Shown: piece after piece, positions 60,315 through 64,000 of the stretch
How the letters are laid out: each line of letters begins with the position of its first letter
How positions within the stretch are numbered: the first letter of the stretch is position 1
Source of the DNA: Terriglobus roseus DSM 18391
GTDB taxonomy: Bacteria > Acidobacteriota > Terriglobia > Terriglobales > Acidobacteriaceae
Direction: 5' to 3'
Length of the DNA stretch: 64,000 bases
NCBI RefSeq assembly: GCF_000265425.1
Contig: NC_018014.1
Location: forward strand, 62,001 to 126,000
Program-made: the position numbers and the translations under genes
Notes under the pieces: model-generated
Told to the model about the DNA's origin: nothing
What the model saw: the letters and a program-made list of their open reading frames with translations, nothing else
Databases searched by the model: none

Positions 60315-61082
60315 ATGTCTCAGCCCAAACAATTTGCCACCTACCCAAGCCTCCGCGGACGCGTCGTCGTCGTAAGCGGCGGCGCCAGCGGCATCGGTGA
60401 AGCCATCGTCGAAGCCTTCGCGGAACAGGGCGCCCAAGTGGCCTTCCTCGACATCCTCGACGACGCTGCAAACGCGCTAGTGGCGCGGCTTTCCGGCCAT
60501 TCCGTGAAGTTCTATCGTTGCGATCTACTCAATATCAGCGCAATCCAGCAGACGTGCATGCAGATCGCCGAGGATCTCGGCACGGTCGACGTGCTCGTAA
60601 ATAACGCAGGCAACGACACCCGGCACGACCTCGAAACGGTCACAGAAGAGATGTGGGACGGCGCGCTGAACCTGAATCTGCGGCATCAGTTCTTCCTCGC
60701 GCAGGCGCTCCTACCGGGCATGCGAGCACAAAAGCGTGGCTCCATCATCAATCTCAGCTCGATCGCCTGGATGATCCCATCAACAGATCTGCCGGTCTAC
60801 GTCACGTCAAAGTCAGCGATCATCGGCATGACGCGCGCCATGGCGCATCGCGTAGGCATGGACGGCGTACGTGTCAACGCAGTGCTGCCGGGCTCCATTG
60901 CAACTGAGCGCCAGCGCAGACTATGGCTCACGCCGGAGTACACCGCGCAAATCCTCGCGCGACAGGCGCTCAAGTTTGAGCTGCAACCCGCTGACGTTGC
61001 GCGCATGATTCTCTTTCTCGCAGCAGACGACAGCGCCGGCATCACGAATCAAAGCTTCGTGGTCGACGGTGGGTGGGTGTAA
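60315..61082 (+). CDS. Short-chain dehydrogenase/reductase
   Basis: This 255-residue SDR has the cofactor motif SGGASGIGEAIVEAF at 21-35. Asp45 in VAFLDI suggests NAD(H) preference (inference). NNAGN is near 97, the active-site Ser is in NLSSIAW, and the catalytic Tyr and Lys are in YVTSK. The C-terminal FLAADDSAGITNQSFVVDGG signature is typical of classical SDRs acting on sugars or 3-oxoacyl groups. The ATG at 60315 is preferred over an upstream extension to 60138 that overlaps the lutA promoter. It is divergent from lutABC, and a metabolic connection is possible but unproven. Confidence 0.88.
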   Translation: MSQPKQFATYPSLRGRVVVVSGGASGIGEAIVEAFAEQGAQVAFLDILDDAANALVARLSGHSVKFYRCDLLNISAIQQTCMQIAEDLGTVDVLVNNAGNDTRHDLETVTEEMWDGALNLNLRHQFFLAQALLPGMRAQKRGSIINLSSIAWMIPSTDLPVYVTSKSAIIGMTRAMAHRVGMDGVRVNAVLPGSIATERQRRLWLTPEYTAQILARQALKFELQPADVARMILFLAADDSAGITNQSFVVDGGWV

Positions 61083-61188
61083 CCGCGCTGTAACGATCCG
61101 AAGAACTGCTCTCAGCTTCCTGACACAAGTATTACGCTGCGCGACCTGCGCCGACCGTGGCCTGAGCGTCCTAAGCATTGAGGACACC

Positions 61189-62040
61189 ATGCCAGCATCC
61201 GAACTAACCGCCCGCGACCGTACTTTTTCGCAACCCATCGCGTGGACGACCAGCATTGTCCTGGTCGCGTTTCACCTGGGTGCCATTGCCGCACTGTTCT
61301 TCTTCACCTGGAAGGCATTCTTCGTCGCCATGGTGCTGTGGTGGGTCGCTGGCGGACTCGGCATTGGTGTCGGGTACCACCGTTTGCTGACGCATCGCGG
61401 GTATAAGACGCCGAAGTGGGTGGAGTATCTGCTGACCATCTTCGCCACGCTCACGCTTGAGGGTGGGCCAATCTTCTGGGTTGCCACGCATCGCAAACAT
61501 CATCAGAACACCGATAAGGAAGGCGACCCGCACTCGCCCAACGAGGGTGGTTTCTGGTCGCACGTCGGCTGGCTTGTCACCGGCAAGACCATGCACAACG
61601 ACGCGGCCGAGCTGCTCCCGTACGTTCCCGACCTACGCAAGGACAAGTTCCACGTCTGGATCAGCCGCTGGCACTGGGTGCCGCTCACGACTCTTGGGCT
61701 CGTCCTGCTCGCTGTGGGTGGCCTGCCGTTCCTGCTGTGGGGCATCTTTTTCCGTACTGTGCTCGGTCTGCACTCCACCTGGCTTGTGAACTCTGCAACG
61801 CATATGTGGGGTTCGCGCCGCTTTGCTACCGGCGACTCGTCCCGCAACAGCTTCTGGGTTGCCATGCTGACTTTCGGCGAGGGCTGGCACAACAACCACC
61901 ACGCACATCCCCAGTCGTCGCGGCACGGACTTGCCTGGTATGAGATCGACTTCAACTGGTATGGCATCTGCGCGTTGCGTGCGCTTGGACTCGCGTGGGA
62001 TGTGAAGGCGCGGTCCCTTTCGGAAGGCAATGCGCACTAA
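61189..62040 (+). CDS. Fatty-acid (acyl-CoA type) desaturase
   Basis: This membrane di-iron desaturase has 283 residues and introduces a double bond into acyl chains, adjusting membrane fluidity. All three histidine boxes are present: HRLLTH (about residue 64), HRKHH (about 101) and HNNHH (about 235). Hydrophobic segments flank them (SIVLVAFHLGAIAALFFFTW, TTLGLVLLAVGGLPFLLWGI). The ATG at 61189 has TGAGGA six bases upstream; an earlier in-frame start at 61069 lies inside the SDR gene. The SDR gene ends 106 bases upstream, so cotranscription is possible. Confidence 0.92.
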   Translation: MPASELTARDRTFSQPIAWTTSIVLVAFHLGAIAALFFFTWKAFFVAMVLWWVAGGLGIGVGYHRLLTHRGYKTPKWVEYLLTIFATLTLEGGPIFWVATHRKHHQNTDKEGDPHSPNEGGFWSHVGWLVTGKTMHNDAAELLPYVPDLRKDKFHVWISRWHWVPLTTLGLVLLAVGGLPFLLWGIFFRTVLGLHSTWLVNSATHMWGSRRFATGDSSRNSFWVAMLTFGEGWHNNHHAHPQSSRHGLAWYEIDFNWYGICALRALGLAWDVKARSLSEGNAH

Positions 62041-62190
62041 TCGGACTGAGCCGGGGAAGCGCGATTATTCCGAAATGGGACGAGAGAAGACGGCATCTGC
62101 CGCTTACTATCGATCCAAGATCTGACATCGCGCACTCCGGCTCGTCCATCAGTTGCGGCAAATCCTTTCCAAACGAGGGCTGACCTCTCC

Positions 62191-63813
62191 ATGAAGCGCT
62201 TGCTTCCGAAGCTAAGCATTCTCTGTGTCCTGAGTTCCGCAGCATGGGGTCAACAGCCCGCAGATATCAAACCCGCAGCCGCCAAGGCTGCATTCACCAT
62301 TGCCGATGTGCACGCCAGCCCTCGCGTGTCATTCCCGAACTCTGACAGCGGGCAACTACGCGGAGAGCGGTACAGCCTGCATCAGGCCACCCTTGTGGAC
62401 ATGATTGCGCTTGCTTACGGCGTGAAACCGGAGATGGTGCAGGGTGGCCCCAGTTGGTTAGAGCTGCCGCGCTTCGACGTCACGGCAAAGGCCGATCCGA
62501 AGACCTCCGATGCAGAGTTGAAGCGCATGCTGCAGGCGCTGCTGGCAGACCGATTCAAGCTTGTGGTGCACAAGGGCGAGGCTCCGATGCCGGCCTTTCT
62601 GCTGACAGCGCCCAGCGGCAAGCCGAAAATGCAGCAGAGCAAAGATGGCGAAACGAAATCCTGCAAGGCCGACACCACTCCGCCGGCTCCAGGCGAAGTG
62701 CCTCTCTTCGTCCTCGCTTGCACGCATATGAGCTCGGAAGAGATCGCAACTTTCCTAAGCCAGGCGGCCGGGAACTTTCTCACCGAGCCCGTTCTGGACC
62801 AGACAGGTCTAGAGGGAGCTTGGGACTTCACGCTGAGCTTTACTGGCCCGCGCGAGCGTGCCAAGGCAGGGGCCGCGGCGGTCTCGATCTTCGACGCGGT
62901 GGAGAAAGACCTGGGGCTGAAGCTGGAACTGAAGACCGCGCCACGCCTGGTGTGGATCGTCGATAGCGTGACGGAGAAGCCGACGCCGAATTCACCTGCC
63001 GTTGTCAAAGAGTTGCCGACGCTTGCACCGACTGAGTTCGAGGTCTCCACCATCAAGCCCGCCAAGCCCGACGCACAGCCGGGCGGACGTGTGGCCAATG
63101 GCCAGATGAACATAACCGCCACAACGCTGAAGAATCTGTTTTCCTTCGTGTGGGACTTTAATTCGAACGACCCACAGTTATTGGCGAACGCTCCTGCCTG
63201 GCTGGATAAGGACAAGTTCGACTTCTTCGCGAAAGCTGTCATGCCGGAGCAGATCCCCGGACGCCCGCCGGTCCAGTTCTACGAAGTTGAGTTCCGGCAG
63301 ATGCTTCAGACACTCCTGATGGATCGGTTCCAGATGAAAGTCCACAGGGAAGACCGGCCCATCTTCGCGTATAAGATGGTGGCCGATCATCCGAAGTTGA
63401 CGAAGGCCGACCCGACGAAGCGGACTCACTGCAAGCAGGGGCCGGGCCCGGATGGCAAGGATCCGCGCGTTGTAAATCCGATGCTCACCGCGCTTCTAAC
63501 CTGCCAGAACATCACGATGAAGCAACTGGGGGAACAACTGACCCAGTTCGCGACGGGCTACATCTACACCCCCGTGCTGGATGAAACCGGACTGACGGGC
63601 GGGTATGACCTTACGCTGGCGTGGAGCTCGGCGGCCCTGACGATCCTGCGGCCGCCGCCGCCCCCGGGCCAGCCAGAGGAAGCCCTCTCAGCGGATGCAG
63701 TGACACTGTACGACGCGATGCAGAAGCAGCTTGGCATCCGGATGGTTAAGGAGAAGCGCCCTGTTTCGGTGCTTGTCATTGATCACATCGAAGAGACACC
63801 CACGCCGAATTGA
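62191..63813 (+). CDS. Double-domain TIGR03435-family protein
   Basis: This exported 540-residue protein (signal peptide LLPKLSILCVLSSAAWG) contains two consecutive TIGR03435 units. Unit 1 (about 30-262) runs from FTIADVHASPRVS through LELPRFDVTAKADPKT, LLADRFKLVVHKGEAPM and LDQTGLEGAWDFTLSF to WIVDSVTEKPTPN. Unit 2 (about 280-540) runs from FEVSTIKPAKPD through LLMDRFQMKVHREDRPI and LDETGLTGGYDLTLAW to VLVIDHIEETPTPN. Single-domain members are about 250-290 residues, so this is a fused tandem duplication. Function of the family is unknown. Confidence 0.9.
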   Translation: MKRLLPKLSILCVLSSAAWGQQPADIKPAAAKAAFTIADVHASPRVSFPNSDSGQLRGERYSLHQATLVDMIALAYGVKPEMVQGGPSWLELPRFDVTAKADPKTSDAELKRMLQALLADRFKLVVHKGEAPMPAFLLTAPSGKPKMQQSKDGETKSCKADTTPPAPGEVPLFVLACTHMSSEEIATFLSQAAGNFLTEPVLDQTGLEGAWDFTLSFTGPRERAKAGAAAVSIFDAVEKDLGLKLELKTAPRLVWIVDSVTEKPTPNSPAVVKELPTLAPTEFEVSTIKPAKPDAQPGGRVANGQMNITATTLKNLFSFVWDFNSNDPQLLANAPAWLDKDKFDFFAKAVMPEQIPGRPPVQFYEVEFRQMLQTLLMDRFQMKVHREDRPIFAYKMVADHPKLTKADPTKRTHCKQGPGPDGKDPRVVNPMLTALLTCQNITMKQLGEQLTQFATGYIYTPVLDETGLTGGYDLTLAWSSAALTILRPPPPPGQPEEALSADAVTLYDAMQKQLGIRMVKEKRPVSVLVIDHIEETPTPN

Positions 63814-64000
63814 AGTTCATGCGTCCTGTAACTCAGTAGGTGGTTGAGCCATGTTGAGAGACGGTTTAGCGTGCCGCCAGAATCCCTGGAACTTTGCTGG
63901 ACGTTTACTACGTCCGGGACTATCCTGATTCGACTTATCGCACTGCGACGCGTGAAGTTCGCAGTGAACAGAAAAGGCTCATGAATGTGCCAGATTTCGA

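Noticed and set aside
1..64000. tRNA, rRNA, riboswitch or intact insertion sequence
   Set aside because: Intergenic regions were read for cloverleaf, conserved RNA motifs and transposase fragments; none could be supported.

Overview
The window is high-GC bacterial DNA with the protein signature of an Acidobacteriota genome of the Terriglobales/Acidobacteriaceae type. This placement is inferred from family content: two TIGR03435 proteins, a TIGR03436 VWFA-related protein, two TonB-dependent receptors with a carboxypeptidase-regulatory-like N-terminus, a PadR regulator coupled to a permease-prefix-like protein, a TonB-ExbB-ExbD-ExbD-TPR cluster, and stem-loop repeats starting GGGTGCCCC. No rRNA, tRNA, CRISPR array, intact transposase or phage gene was seen.

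Layout. 1-7 kb: the end of an amidohydrolase, a GNAT-like protein, a TonB energy-transduction cluster with a TPR lipoprotein, and rlmN. 7-13.6 kb: a remnant of a TonB C-terminus, a very large TIG/beta-propeller lipoprotein (minus strand), a decayed repeat-rich stretch of about 1 kb, and a Q/P-rich exported protein. 13.9-17.8 kb: a glycerol operon glpK-glpD-glpF (minus). 17.9-26.9 kb: an MFS exporter, a GH92 mannosidase, a small Gln-rich exported protein, a Wzx-like flippase and an M16 protease. 27-31 kb: a tight minus-strand operon of di-heme cytochrome c, quinoprotein dehydrogenase, small membrane protein and CPA2 antiporter. 31.3-34.5 kb: a GGDEF-EAL protein and ObgE. 34.8-41.7 kb: two TonB-dependent receptors, plausible clients of the TonB cluster at the left. 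41.7-48.2 kb: a DUF4870 protein, a DedA-rhodanese fusion, a VWA protein, mnmG and a DUF1080 protein. 48.2-57 kb: an AraC/SDR divergent pair, a CPA1 antiporter, an LssY_C/beta-barrel protein, a PadR-membrane-TIGR03435 operon and an outer-membrane protein. 57-64 kb: lutABC for L-lactate oxidation (all junctions ATGA-coupled), an SDR, a fatty-acid desaturase and a double-domain TIGR03435 protein.

The most unusual signal is a family of stem-loop repeats (header GGGTGCCCC, then a 9-13 bp stem). Two copies lie between convergent genes or downstream of mnmG as a 73/74-bp tandem array. Two more, each a two-unit tandem, sit inside the mnmG reading frame, both in the same frame, adding roughly 50 and 45 codons to an essential-type tRNA-modification enzyme without breaking it. 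A second theme is decay and duplication: a TonB C-terminal fragment, degraded ORFs at 11.9-12.5 kb, and an in-frame 54-bp duplication in lutB. Families and functions are assigned by reading motifs only; no database search was possible.
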